Below, piece after piece: positions 27,528 to 39,540 of a stretch of DNA of 64,000 nucleotides (position 1 is the first letter of the stretch; each line of letters begins with the position of its first letter). The notes beneath the pieces are model-generated. The model did no database searches and was not told the origin of the DNA. It saw only the letters and a list, made by a program, of their open reading frames with translations. The translations under genes and the position numbers were made by a program. The DNA comes from Symbiodinium natans (Eukaryota > Sar > Dinophyceae > Suessiales > Symbiodiniaceae): assembly GCA_905221605.1 (NCBI GenBank), contig CAJNDS010001191.1, forward strand, positions 524,644 through 588,643, given 5' to 3'.

Positions 27528-27694
27528 AAAGACTCCAAAACCCCCTTAGTTAAGCAAGATACCCTTAAATTCTAGTAGGAAAATATGATTTAAGGTATGT
27601 TCCTTAATTAAGCAATATACCCTTAAATTCTAGTAGGAACCCTAATATGATTTAAGGTATATTCCTTACTTAAGGGGTTTTGGAGTCCCTGGGT
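27528..27694. mobile_element. Palindromic element, family D copy 3, internally duplicated
   Basis: Ends cccaaagactccaaaacccc and ttttggagtccctgggta. The segment ttaagcaatataccttaaat...tagtaggaa appears twice inside, so the element is longer (~167 bp) than copies 1 and 4 (~110 bp). Confidence 0.8.
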
Positions 27695-28116
27695 AGATGA
27701 CATCGCCAGCCCCGTAGCCTGCAGCGAATCAGGCTTGCGCAAGAGATGCGATGAAGGTGCAAATTGCAAAGTGAAGGCATTACCCCTAAACCCTAAACCC
27801 TAAACCCTAAACCCTAAACCCTGTGGATATGTGTGCAAAACGGTTGTTCGCTCATGGTTTGGAGGTTTACGATATTCGGGGTGCCTTATTTGGGTCACTA
27901 TTATAGGGGGTTTCCTTCTACTTGGGGGTCTAGTAGATAGTTCTCCACGGAGTGCGGCTTTTCTTTGTTTGTTTTTTTTTTTTTTTTTTTTTGGGGGGGG
28001 GGGGGTGGGTGGGTCGGAACTGTAAATTTCGAAAACGCGCTAACTGGCCAACTCTCCTATATTACGGGTCTCTTGCCATCATAAATCCCCACTTTGGGCA
28101 ATTTGGGGCCTTACTT

Positions 28117-28315
28117 GGAAGCTCATGGCACTTGGTATCCCAGTTCTAACTGTACTTATACCCCAAGTTAGCCCTCTCAGGGTACTTAAGGTGCTTATAT
28201 GTGGGGTAGAACTACACTTATCATGGATGGGTTACTAAGTACCCTGAACCTCAAGGAAACCCCACAACTACACTTATAATGGGTTGGTTACCAAGGACCC
28301 TGAACCTCCAAGTAG
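28117..28315. mobile_element. Family C copy 3 with a duplicated right arm
   Basis: ttggaagctcatggcacttg ... ggttactaagtaccctgaac(ctcaagg), followed by a second right arm accaaggaccctgaacctcc. Diverged from copies 1, 2 and 5. Confidence 0.6.
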
Positions 28316-28362
28316 GGGTAGATATCCCAAACCCTAAATCCTAAACCCCAAAACCCTAAACC

Positions 28363-28460
28363 CTTACATGAGCCCTTGAGAATGGTCCCTTACCTTCCTT
28401 AAAGGGTTCTGAAGTATGGGCCCTTGGGTGTTACAGTGTATAATGGGGGGTACAGTACCC
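28363..28460. mobile_element. Palindromic element, family I copy 2
   Basis: ttacatgagcccttgagaat, ggtcccttaccttccttaaa, gggttctgaagtatgggccc. It shares the core with 18618-18766, and its right half is degraded and runs into CCCTAAA repeats. Confidence 0.55.
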
Positions 28461-28571
28461 TAAACCCTAAACCCTCAACCCTCAACCCTAAAAACTAAAC
28501 CCTAAACCCTAAACCCTGACCCTCCAAGTAGGGTTTATGTCGAGTCCAGGATTTTTCCCTTGCGCTTCCAG

Positions 28572-28607
28572 CTGGACTCGACGAAGCACTCAGGCCACCT
28601 CAACTTT
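28572..28607 (+). CDS. Exon-like island LDSTKHSGHLNF
   Basis: Bounded by the acceptor cttccag and GTGTCC. Short and unassigned. Confidence 0.25.
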
Positions 28608-28879
28608 GTGTCCTGTTGGTTAAGGGTTTAGGGTTTAGGGTTTAGGGTTTAGGGTTTCAGGTTTGGGGTTTGGGGTTTGGGGTTTGGAGTTGAACATCCA
28701 TCTTCATGTGAAGTAGGATTTTTATTTCTTGTATCCCCAAAAGGACACCAAGTATATACATTCACCAATATTTAGAGGAACCTTCTATAATATAAACCCT
28801 ACTTCATGTCGAGAGCTACCCACCTGCAGCAACTTCGGAGAGTTGGACCCCATGTTGATTGCCGCCTAAACCTTCCTGT

Positions 28880-28935
28880 CTGGCCTACTTCCGCTGGACG
28901 TAGTTGACGACGTTGGCCACGGCGTGGTAGAGTGT
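28880..28935 (-). CDS. Exon-like island on the minus strand (YHAVANVVNYVQRK)
   Basis: Reading the minus strand gives LYHAVANVVNYVQRK and then a stop. Most other supported exons are on plus, so this could mark an oppositely oriented gene. The family was not recognised. Confidence 0.3.
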
Positions 28936-29039
28936 TACGGGTAGCTCTGTTCCAGGTCACATTTGCTGATTCTCCGCTTTGCCGATGCCACGGAGATCGC
29001 GAAGGTCAGAGACCCCGAAATCCTAAACCCTAATTTTCT

Positions 29040-29074
29040 CTGTGTATATACATAACACACACAACACACACACA

Positions 29075-29165
<91 letters not shown>
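29040..29165. repeat. (CA)n then (TA)n microsatellite
   Basis: ACACAC from 29052 to 29122 and TATATA from 29123 to 29162, the left border of a domain without telomere-type arrays. Confidence 0.95.
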
Positions 29166-29167
<2 letters not shown>

Positions 29168-29214
29168 ACTAATATTTAAGGGGCTGCGCCCATGGGCGGG
29201 CAGCGCACGCAGAA

Positions 29215-29395
29215 GCCCGGGGCGAGCAGTTTCTAAGCATGTTGAGGCCCCTAAACTCCCTTAAAATCTCTAAGCGTTAAGTTTCTAAGCATTTTCAGGC
29301 CCCTAAACTCCCTTCAAATCTCTAAGCGTTTGAGGCTCCTAGACTCCCTTAACGTTTCTAAGCACTTTATAAGGCCCCTAAACTCCCTTTTTCCT
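29215..29395. repeat. ~50 bp tandem units (gtttctaagcat...aggcccctaaactccctt)
   Basis: Four diverged units, each with tttctaagca, gaggcccctaaactccctta and atctctaagcgtt. Followed by GC-rich unique DNA (29395-29780) with tandem cctgatgcgcgcc-type modules. Confidence 0.75.
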
Positions 29396-29779
29396 AGCCC
29401 CGGCTTAGACACGTCGCTTATGCCCGCCCTTTGGGGGGCATCATGCTCCTGATGCGCCCCCGGGGTCCCGCCCCGGGAGCCGCTGATGCTCCTGATGCGC
29501 GCCTGGGGGTCCCGGCTGGACCCGCTGATGCTCATGATGCGCGCCCTCTGGGGGCCTCCGTGGCGACGCAAAAAACCACGAAAAAAAAACCGTTCACCGG
29601 CGGCACGCGGGGGTCGGCGGCACTGGCGTCCGGCCTAAGTCTGCTTCGCAGAAGGCCAGAGGCCAGCAAGGCTATTCCCGGGACGACCCGGGCTAAAAGG
29701 TCCGCATTTGCTCGGTCCTTTGGGGACCTCGCGCTGCCCGATTTAATGGCTACCGCCACTGCCGCCGACCCCCTCCAAG

Positions 29780-32755
29780 GGGGGTCAAGGCCAGGAGCCA
29801 TGGGTCCATGACAAGCATGGGCGGCGGGGCAGGGTGCGTGCGGGGTGGGGGTGGGGGTTGGGGGTGGGGGTGGAGCAGGGGCCAGAAATAGGAGGGATGA
29901 AGAATGGGATCAGGAGTCATGGGGTCCATGAGAAGTGCGTGGGGGGCTTGGGCAAGGGGGGGAGTATGCGGAGCGGGAAGGGCGGATGGACGGGGGGCGG
30001 GGTGCGTGGGTGGTGGGGGTAGGGCAAGCGGGCGGGCATGCATTGGGGGCCGGTCGAGCTTGGGATGAAGAATGGGACCAGGAGCCATGGGTCCATGAGA
30101 AGCATGGCGGGGTGCGTGGGGGGCTTGGGCAAGGGAAGGAATATGCGGAGCGGGAAGCACAAATGGGCGGAGGGCGGGGTGCGTGGGTGGTGGGGGTAGG
30201 GCAAGCGGGCGGGCATGCGCTGGGAGGAGCCATGGGTCCATGAGAAGCATGGCGGGGTGCGTGGGGGGCTTGGGCAAGGGAAGGAGCGGGGGGCGGGGTG
30301 CGTGGGTGGTGGGTAGGGCAAGCGGGGATGAAGAATGGGACCAGGAGCCATGGGGCCATGAGAAGCATGGCGGGGTGCGTGGGGGGCTTGGGCAAGGGGA
30401 GAGCGGGAAGGGCGGATGGGCGGGGGGCGGGGTGCGTGGGTGGTGGGGGTAGAGCAAGCGGGCCAAGCGGGGGAGGCGAGGGGATGGAGAGTGGGAGCAT
30501 GGGGAAAAGGGGGCAGTAGGCGGAGCTGGAAGGGCGGAGGGCGGAGCGGGCAGCGGGCGGAGGGGGCGGGCATGCACTGGGGCCCTTTAAAGTCAGCTGA
30601 GAAGCCACATCCATGGGCCGTGGACCATGAGCCAATGGGGCCAGGAGCCATGGGTCCAGTGGGGGGCGGGGTGCGTGGGGGGTGGGGGTGGGGGCGGTGG
30701 GGGTGGGGGTGGGGGTTGGGGGTGGGGGTGGAGCCATGGGGTCCATGACAAGCGTCGGCGGCGGGGCAGGGTGCGTGCGGGGTGGGGGGGGTTGGGGGTG
30801 AGGGGCCATTTTTCGGACCAGCATTGGCAGCCATGCAGGTCGAGGGATGAAGAATGGGACCAGGAGCCATGGGTCCATGAGAAGCATGGCGGGGTGCGTT
30901 GGGTCCATGAGGGCATGGGTGCGTGAGGGGTAAGGGTTAGGGAGCTGGGTCCATGAGGGGTAGGTCAAGGGGATGGAGAGTGGGAGCATGGGCCAGAGGG
31001 GAGTAGGCGGAGCTGGAGGGCGGAGCGGGCGGAGCGGGCGGAGAACTGGGGGTCAGCTGAGAAGCCACATCCAGGGCGGAGGGGGCGGAGCGGGCGGAGC
31101 GGAGGGCCCGGGCACGCCCTTTAAAGTCAGTGGACCATGAGCCAATGGGCCAGGAGCCATGGAATCAGTGGGGGGCGGGGTGCGTGGGGGGTGGGGGTGG
31201 GGGTTGGAAGTGTGGGTGGGTGGGGGTGGGGGTTGGGGGTTGGGGGTGGCAGGGTGCGTACGGTATGGGGGTGGGGGTTGGTTGGGGTGGAGCAGGGGCC
31301 ATATATAGGACCAGCATTGGCAGCCATGCACGTCGAGGGATGAAGAATGGGACCAGGAGCCAATGGGGGGGCGGGGTGCTGGGGGTGGGGGTTGGGGGTG
31401 GGGGTGGAGCCATGACGCCAGGAGCAAGGGGCCCATGACAAGCACGGGCGGCGGGGCAGTGGGGATGGGAGCAAGGGGAATGTATGCGGAGCGGGAAGGG
31501 CGGATGGGCGGGGAGCGGGTGCGTGGGTGGTGGGGGTAGGGGCGGAGGGGAGCCATGGGGCCAGGTCCATGAGAGGCATGGGCGGCGGGGGTGAGGAGCT
31601 GGGTCCGTGAGGGGTAGGTCAAGGGGATGGAGAGTGGGAGCATGGGCCAGAGTAGGCGGAGCTGGAAGGGCGGAGGGCGGAGCGGGCGGAGCGGGCGGAG
31701 CGGAGCGGGCGGAGCGGGCGGAGCGGGCGGAGCGGGTGGTGCGCTGGGGCCCTTTAAAGTCAGCTGAGAAGCCACATCCATGGGCCGTGGACCATGAGCC
31801 AATGGGGCCAGGAGCCATGGGTTCAGTGGGGGGTGGGGGTTGGAAGTGTGGGTGGGTGGGGGTGGGGGTTGGGGGTTGGGGGTGGCAGGGTGCGTACAGT
31901 GTGGGGTTGGGGGTTGGGGTGGAGCAGGGGCATCGGACCAGCGCTGGCAGCCATGCAGGTCGAGGGATGAAGAATGGGACCAGGAGCCAATGGGGCCAGG
32001 AGCCATGGGCATGAGCCAATGGGGCGAGGAGCCATGGGTGCAGTGGGGGGCGGGTGGCGTGGGGGGTGGTGTGGGGCGGTTGGGGGGGGTGGGGTGGACC
32101 TTGGCAAAGGTGTTGGGGGGGGGGGGGGGTGGAGCCCATGGGGCCAGTGCGGGGTGGGTTACGGGGTGGTGGGGGTAACAAATAGGAGGGATGAAGAATG
32201 GGCGCAGGATTATGGGTCCTACGACGAACATGGCGGGGTGCGTGGCTGTGGGCTTGAGGCGAAGACAGGGGGGGGAGTATTGCGGAGCGGGAATGGCGGA
32301 TGGACGGGGCGGGGTGCGTGGTGCGATGGGGGCTACTTGAAGCTGGAGCGGGACATTGCCACGGGGTCCGGTCGAGCTTGTGTCGCGATGCCCAAGACGT
32401 GGGACCGGACCATGCTCCATGAGAAGCGATGTGCCGGGAGTGCGTTGGGGGGCTTGGGCAAGAAGTGGAAGGAGTAAAGGTCGGAAGCGGGAGTGGGACC
32501 GCTCATTGGCGTGGGGAAGCGGGGAGGCTGCGGGGTGGTGCGTGGGTGGTGGGGGTAGGGCAAGCGGGCGGGCATGCACTGGGAGGAGCCATGGGTCCAT
32601 GAGAAGTATGGCGGGGTGCGTGGGGGGCTTGGGCAAGGGAAGGAGCGGGGGGCGGGGTGCGTGGGTGGGAAGCGGGCATGCACTGGGGGCCGGTCGAGCT
32701 TTGGATGGGGTGGAGTAGGTGGTAGGGGCAATGGGTCTTCACTGACGCCGCCCCC
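29780..32755 (+). repeat. GC-rich cassette minisatellite (~3 kb)
   Basis: Reordered modules recur many times: gagccatgggtccatgagaa + gcatggcggggtgcgtgggg + ggcttgggcaaggg; gggtgcgtgggtggtggggg + agggcaagcgggcgggcatgc; gggatgaagaatgggaccag; and ccctttaaagtcagctgaga + agccacatccatgggccgtg + gaccatgagccaatgggg. The long Pro/His-rich minus frames and Gly/Trp-rich plus frames (up to 527 codons) come from this composition. Strong G bias on the plus strand. No gene recognised. Confidence 0.85.
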
Positions 32756-32764
32756 CTAGGGGTC

Positions 32765-32781
32765 GGCGGATATGCATAAAT

Positions 32782-32823
<42 letters not shown>

Positions 32824-32865
32824 GTATACGTATACGTATACGTATATGTATATGCATATGTATAA

Positions 32866-32927
<62 letters not shown>

Positions 32928-33360
32928 TATGTATATGTATATGTCTGTAAACTGCATACAATATATATATATATATATGTATATGCATGGTTATAAGTAC
33001 AGTTGAAAGTACAGTTACAATTGGTTAATCAGTACCATGAACCTCCAAGTGTATGTATGTACATACGTACATACGTATGTATGTGTGTTTGTATGTATGT
33101 ATGGATGTATGTATGTATGTATGTATGTATGTATGTATGTACGTCTGTGTGTATGTGCGTATGTGTGTATGTATGTATGTATGTATGTATGTATGTATGT
33201 ATGTATGTATGTATGTATGTATGTATGTATGTATGTATGTATGTATGTATGTATGTATGTATGTACTCCTGTGTTTATCCTGGTACTGATACCTATACTG
33301 ATACTTATGCTTATACTTCTGCTTACTACACAATATATATATATATATATATGTGTATAT
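32765..33360. repeat. TA, TATG and GTAT microsatellite complex
   Basis: (TA)n at 32785-32822, (TATACG/TATATG)n at 32822-32945, (TA)n at 32960-32978, the right half of a family C element at 32985-33049, then (GTAT)n at 33050-33265 and (TA)n at 33331-33352. The array starts directly at the family C terminus. Confidence 0.95.
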
Positions 33361-33399
33361 ATTCATTTAGTTTTTTATTAGTTTGAGGTTTTGGTTGTT

Positions 33400-34440
33400 T
33401 AGGTTCTTGGGCTAGGGTTAGGGCTCTAGGTTTCATGTAGGCTTTTAGGGCTTTAAGGTTTTGGGTTTTCGGGTTCTCGGGTTGGAGGAATTAGGGTTTT
33501 GGCGTTTTAGGGCTTCGGGTTTTAGGCTTGAAGGTTTTAAGGTGTATCAAGCAAGAAAGCCGCCCTGCTCCTCTGAATAAACAATGACAAGATCGTTTTG
33601 ATTGAGAAGTCTTCTTCGTTTCAGAGAAAATCGAAGGGCCGCTCTTGTCTCCAACAGAGTGAGGAAGAAAATCGCTTCAACAAATACGGGCTTGCACAAG
33701 GGGAGGCTAGGAGTACTCCTGTGGGCAGATGGCCAGCGACAGACTTCTCTGCACAGTTCCGTCATTGCTTGTGTGTCCCATGGGGATCGGCATTCAGGGT
33801 TAACTGGTGCGCCCACACATTTGCTTTGTGCAGCTTGTAGTCACGAGGACCTATCTAGCAATATCATCCATCATGGAGTCTCAAACTAAGACGAAGCATG
33901 GAGGTCTTCAGTCGGCTCCCGAACAGGTTGAAGCTTTGATGTTGGATCCCTATCAAAAGAGAGTCATGATGCTTGCACAGCTTGCGTGACGAGTGTGTCA
34001 CAAAGCACATCATACCATTTTACATTTCAATGGTGCGGTCGTCTTTGGGCATTGTGTATCAGAGGAATCATTTCCCCCCGCATAACGCTGCAAACAAGAC
34101 CATGTAGCCTGTGTGATTTCGGGAATCTCACACACATGCAGGCATATTTGCATGCACGCGCGCGAACATGTACATGTACTCATTCGTTAACTACGTTTAC
34201 GCAAGCCACAACCCAGACCCACAACCACCGGCGAAAACACAAACGCAGAAGTAGTCACACACGCACACACGCACACAAACAAACACAGATACCCCCACCC
34301 CCGACCCCCCACCCCCCCCCCCCCCACACACACACACGCACGCGCGCGCGCACACACACACACACACGGAGACAAGGACACACCCTTGACACTTACACAC
34401 ACACGCACACACACCTCTGTATAGAAAGATGAGGTTCAGA
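33400..34440. other. Unique DNA with weak coding hints and a (CA)n/(CG)n tract
   Basis: An ATG at 33872 opens a 38-codon frame (MESQTKTKHGGLQSAPEQVE, then up to MMLAQLA and a stop) that could be a first or single exon. 34240-34415 is CA/CG microsatellite with a C run. No family recognised. Confidence 0.35.
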
Positions 34441-34447
34441 CAGGCTG

Positions 34448-34558
34448 ATGCGTGTTAAGGCAAGCAGGATGGATGTGCTTCGAGAAGTTCAGGAGTATAA
34501 GCCTGCACTCTGGTGTCAGTGGAATGTGCCAGGAAATCGCCATCTTGGAGGCGTCTGA
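34448..34558 (+). CDS. Small open frame, possible last exon ([15 protein letters not shown])
   Basis: 36 codons ending at [23 protein letters not shown] and then [11 protein letters not shown]. Balanced composition, unlike the repeat-derived frames. It follows a CA microsatellite and precedes TTTAGGG-like DNA. The family was not recognised. Confidence 0.35.
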   Translation: MRVKASRMDVLREVQEYKPALWCQWNVPGNRHLGGV

Positions 34559-35053
34559 GGGTTAGGGGTCTTCAGGAGCTTTTTCAGGTTGTTTATGGCT
34601 AGCTTTTGGACGTTTTGCAGCTTCAGGGTTTTGTAAACCTTTAGGGCTGGCCTGCTTCGTGCATCGGGTCGTGTTTCTTGTACGCAGGCAAGTCAGAAGA
34701 CGGTCATGTTTAGGGTGTTGTTTAGGGTTTCGGGTTTAGGGTTTAGGGTTTAGTTTTAGAGTTATTTGGGTCTTCTACCGCCTTGATGAGTGATCAAGAG
34801 CCTCTGTAGGCAGACGAGGCCAGCTGCGAGACGTTTGTGACGTGCATGTGACTTGGCGGCACAGAAGAACCCTAAACCCTAAACCCTGAACCCTAAACCC
34901 TAAACCCAAAACCCTAAACCCTAAGGCTCTGGCCTTGCAACTCTTCCTCAGTGCCGTACAAACCTTGAACACATGATGCATGAAAGTAGGAAAGGTCCTC
35001 AAGGCAAAAAAAGCACGAAATCTGAATCCGCAACGCCCGACCTACACTGACCT

Positions 35054-35140
35054 GGCGAGTACGAGGAACATCCTGCGCCTCTACGCGCAGGCCTGTCCGA
35101 GGAGTCAATTGACCTAGAAGAGCCCGATGGCAGCACCCTA
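35054..35140 (+). CDS. Exon-like island, acidic
   Basis: Reads GEYEEHPAPLRAGLSEESID then LEEPDGS before a CCCTAAA run. Typical of disordered acidic linkers. Linked by position to the next island at 35501. Confidence 0.3.
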
Positions 35141-35500
35141 AACCCTGAACCCCAAACCCAGAAGGTGGCTTGCAGGACGCCCTTGCACGACATTCAGAGT
35201 TTGCAGTTTAGGAGCTTCTCATAAACTGTGGATGCTAGCGGCCCCTGAAACCGCACAACAGTGAACACTGAAGGTCCTTGTTCAATTTGGTGGCAGATGG
35301 GCGTGTTTCGTTCGACACCTGTGTGCTCGCACAACAGTCATGCAGGCATTCAGGACAGGAGTCTCGAGCTATGTCCTGGTATAGCGGCTGCCTCTAGCAA
35401 ATCGCAAAAGCATCCAGAAATCAAATCAGTACCCAGCAGCACCCCCTAATGCCCAAAAACCCTGAACCCTAAACCCTAAACCCTAAACCCTACACCCCAA

Positions 35501-35569
35501 GCGCCGGTGATTTTCAACTACCCCTGGGCCGTTCGAGTGCTGCAGAGTCTCGCCATCGCGGGTGGTCAG
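35501..35569 (+). CDS. Exon-like island VIFNYPWAVRVLQSLAIAGG
   Basis: Begins right after a CCCTAAA run (acceptor ccccaag) and ends at the donor GTGAAC (35570). 23 codons, partly hydrophobic. The family was not recognised. Confidence 0.4.
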
Positions 35570-35624
35570 GTGAACAACTAATGACATGCCTTCGCTGGCT
35601 TCCAGCTCAGCTTTGTGATTTGGT

Positions 35625-35722
35625 TTAGGGTTTAGGGTTTAGGGTTTAGGGTTTAGGGTTTAGGGTTTAGGGTTTAGGGTTTAGGGTTTAGGGTTTAGGG
35701 TTTAGGGTTTAGGGTTTAGGCT
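35625..35722 (+). repeat. TTTAGGG array, ~14 units
   Basis: A perfect array between two exon-like islands (35501 and 35940). Confidence 0.95.
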
Positions 35723-35939
35723 GGCATTTTTCGCTGGCACTCGTCGCGCATGGTCTCCTCGGCGCTGCCTTAAACCGAACTAATTTCGTTTGTTGGGTGT
35801 GTAGTTGTACTTGAATCTCAAAGATTTCGTGGCACGATGCCTGTTCTTTAGCAGCTGCCGCTATGAACCACCTCGGGGCCTGTAGCCGTGGAGAGCAGGC
35901 TCAGGTGACACACACACACACACACTACCACCCTCGCAG

Positions 35940-36124
35940 TTGTTGCTGAGGTTCGGTCTTCATTCCCCGAAGAGTGGTTGAGAAGGCTTGCACATCACCC
36001 ACAACCCCGTCGAGGCTGCACGCTACGGTGTGCTCGGTCGGAGGTTTCGTTGGCGCCAGCCGTCATCAGCCGTCCTTCTGGCGATCCAGCATCAGCCACT
36101 CAGTCCACGGAACACACCCGTTGA
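35940..36124 (+). CDS. Possible last exon (VAEVRSSFPEEWLRRLAHHP)
   Basis: After the acceptor cctcgcag the frame is open for 61 codons to TGA at 36122, starting VAEVRSSFPEEWLRRL and becoming Arg/Ser-rich. A competing frame is open over part of it. No family recognised. Confidence 0.35.
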
Positions 36125-36723
36125 GCATCCCTGGCACAAAAATCCTGAACCCTAAACCCTGAACCCTGAACCCTAGACCTTAAACCCTAAACCCTAAATC
36201 CCAGATGATCGGCACAAGGATGCGCAGGTTTTTTACTCGTTGTCTCACCCACATGATGGCGACCACATGGGAAGGTTGTCAAGTAAATTTCTCGCGTTCT
36301 CGAGGGTTGAGGGTTTAGGGTTTAGGGTTTAGGGTTTACGAACCACATCAGACGGGTTTCCAGAGAAGCGGACAAATAATAGCCCCAAACCCTGATCCGT
36401 AAATAGCATGGAGGGCTTTGAGGCCACCACCTCTTACTTCGTAGCTGAATGCGTACGCTTTACACTTTTGGGGGATAGTATAATCACCTATAGAACTGAA
36501 AGTGTGCGCTTTTTTGGGGGGCTTATGCACAGAGCAGCGAAGTCTACACGAAACCTTAGATGCCAGTCAAGCGCTGTGAGCTTCTGAGGCAGGAGAAACA
36601 TCTGCTCTGCGATCCCTGGTCTTTAATCCTCGAGTCAGGGTCTATATGGGGATTAAATGGCAGGATTCCCATATAATAAGAACCCCAAGAAGGTACCCCT
36701 AATTCAGGAACCCCCCCCCCATA

Positions 36724-36781
36724 TTGCTGCTTTTGGTGATTGTGTGTATATATGCTCATATATATATATATATATATATAT

Positions 36782-36841
<60 letters not shown>

Positions 36842-36910
36842 TTTGTACATATATATATACATGTATATGTATTTATTTTTGTTTTTTTTATTTATTCATG
36901 CATTTATTTA
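36724..36910. repeat. (TA)n and (TTTA)n microsatellite
   Basis: TATATA 36755-36783 then (TTTA)n 36784-36845. The open frames are artefacts. Confidence 0.95.
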
Positions 36911-36944
36911 TTGATCTTGGTGGGTCAATGTAGGCGGTGCCCTT

Positions 36945-37340
36945 TTGGGGATACTAGCAAGAAGCACTCAACTTCACATGGTCAGTTCTGAAAGTTGTCC
37001 TCCCCGTTTTTTGTGTTGTGGGGTGAGCGGGGGGTGGGGCAAGATGCATTTAACACGCGAAAGCGCAAAAGCCCCAAGAGGCCCCAGGCTAATGCTTGTC
37101 TGCAACCTTCATGGCTACATATTTCCAAAGCCAGGGTTCTCAGTTGGCAACTGCAAGTGTATATCTAAGACAGGCAGGCAGCACGCGACTAGAATCTTTG
37201 GGAGAACCTGGCTTGGTTCAGGGCTTCAGGGGGCGAGGGGGAGGTGGATTCTGTCTGGGCGCCTCACGCTGGCTGTTTTGGGCTCGAGGGTCTCGCATTG
37301 CTTAGGCGCAGAATTCATGACGAGCCTTAAGTGATTTGGG
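36945..37340 (+). other. Open stretch of uncertain nature
   Basis: A 129-codon frame runs from 36945 to 37334. It lacks low complexity in the middle (PRLMLVCNLHGYIFPKPGFS), but two other frames are also open over long parts. No motif recognised. Confidence 0.25.
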
Positions 37341-37467
37341 CTCAGTGTGATGGCAAATTCTCTGAACGTGGGCACCCTTTGAGTCGCGCGACACCTCTTT
37401 TTGAAGGCATCGTTGTTACCCAGAGTCTATATAGTCTAGGGAATTTACGATCATGGAGACCCCCCCC

Positions 37468-37582
37468 TCTAGGATGCCCAGTAGTACCCTTATTCCCTTT
37501 TTGGAGGTTTAAGTTCCCTTATAAACCCCTTTAAGCAAAAAAGGGCACCCCTTTTCATCCTAGGCTACTGGGCAACCTAGCC
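37468..37582. mobile_element. Palindromic element, family G copy 2
   Basis: ctaggatgcccagtagtaccc ... catcctaggctactgggcaa(cctag), with core ttcccttataaacccctttaagc. Ends are inverted repeats. Confidence 0.75.
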
Positions 37583-37909
37583 CTCTTCCCCCCTATAGGG
37601 CCCAAAGCTTCGTAGGACAGCCACCAGAAACCCTCTGGGCCTGAGCCATGGGCTTGCTGGTGCATCTGCTCAGAATGATCTGGGGTTCAGGGTTTAGGGT
37701 TTAGGGTTTAGGGTTTAGAGTTTAGAGGGCTTACGAGGAGTATGGGGGGGTTTTTGAGGCCTTTTTCGGGCTTACGCGGTTTGTGGGGTCTTTTCGGATG
37801 TACCGTGTTGAACCCTCAGGATCCATGTACCGTTTATAGTATACACTTGGGCCTTAAGGGGTTCCTATCTAGTAGCTTTAGGGCCCAAGTATATGCTATG
37901 TGGGTACAA

Positions 37910-37978
37910 CCCTAAACCCTAAACCCTAAACCCTAAACCCTAAGCCCTAAACCCTAAACCCTAAACCCTAAACCCTCA
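37910..37978 (-). repeat. CCCTAAA array, ~9 units
   Basis: Located between the two arms ccaagtgtatactataaacg-like and gggcccaagtatatgctatg of a larger imperfect palindrome (37815-37910). Unit accctaagccc interrupts once. Confidence 0.9.
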
Positions 37979-38214
37979 AGGTCTTAGGGGACAGGGTTTA
38001 CGAGTGGTTTACGGGCTTCGTAGGGTACAGGGATTAGGACAAGTCCACGTGACGCGAGTGCATTTCGAGGCGCAGCTGCTGCAGCTAGGCCATGCCTGGA
38101 GCTCAGCGTTTAAGATGCAGTTTAGGGTTTAGGGTTTAGGGTTTAGGGTTTAGGGTTTAGGGTTTAGGGTTTAGGGTTAGGGTTTAGGGCCTTTACCCAA
38201 AGGATCCACGTACC

Positions 38215-38356
38215 CTTGGTAGCCCAGTGGTACCCTTGACCCCTTTTTTTCGTTCTGGGGTTCCCTTATAAAGTATGCAAGCAAAAAAAGGGTGCCCTTA
38301 TCATTTAGGGTTTAGGGTTTAGGGTTTATTTAGGATATGGTTACTCGGCTACTAAG
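38215..38356 (+). mobile_element. Family B copy 3 with TTTAGGG insert
   Basis: cttggtagcccagtggtacc ... atggttactcggctactaag. Between aaaaaaagggtgcccttatc and the right arm lies a short TTTAGGG array (38304-38331). Confidence 0.85.
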
Positions 38357-38486
38357 TACCTGTATAGTTTTTTTGGGGCCCTAAAGCTGCAAGATTGCAA
38401 CCCCTTTAAGGCCCAAGTGTATGCTACATGGGTACATGGATCCTTTAGGGTTAAACATGCACCACTACCACGTGCTTATGCGCAGG

Positions 38487-38663
38487 GTTTGTTCAGGGTC
38501 TAGGGGTATAGCTGTCAGACAGCTCATTGTTTTTGACAACTTTTTGCAACCCGAAACCCGCCCTTCAAATGCTGTGTTCGAACACCTGCTAGCAGCTGTG
38601 AGTAGCCTGTGCGCACAGGGCCAGGAAGCTCATCCCACCTCCCTGGTGGAGGACAGCTCCTAG
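38487..38663 (+). CDS. Possible last exon (AVRQLIVFDNFLQPETRPSN)
   Basis: The frame reads GIAVRQLIVFDNFLQPETRP, SNAVFEHLLAAVSSLCAQGQ, EAHPTSLVEDSS and a TAG at 38661. Mixed hydrophobic/polar composition with helix-like periodicity and no repeats, so it is among the better coding candidates. The family was not recognised. Confidence 0.45.
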   Translation, partial: VCSGSRGIAVRQLIVFDNFLQPETRPSNAVFEHLLAAVSSLCAQGQEAHPTSLVEDSS

Positions 38664-38829
38664 ATTGAGCCCTGTGCTGCCTGAGGGTTTCGTGTTTAGG
38701 GCTTCATGATGTCAGGGCGCCGGTTGCTGCATTGCTGCACGGCTCATTCCGTGCTCTTCGGCGTTGAAGGACTAGTATACCAATAGCAATCGCAACAGTA
38801 GTTTAACTGCTGGTGCGAGGCCGCCTCTA

Positions 38830-39425
<596 letters not shown>

Positions 39426-39540
39426 GATGCCACATATTTAGGGGGCGACTGTAGCTTACCAGACCGTCCTGCCGTTCTACCGTAGGCTTTAAGAGGTCAT
39501 ATCTTGCAAGCTTCTGGGTTGTGGGGTTTTGGTGATGCAG

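Noticed and set aside
29750-32636. Minus-strand Pro/His/Ser-rich frames up to 527 codons
   Set aside because: Produced by the GC-rich cassette minisatellite. Several frames are open at once, with repeated modules and no domain.
33003-33386. Tyr/Cys/Val-rich frames
   Set aside because: They come from the (GTAT)n microsatellite.
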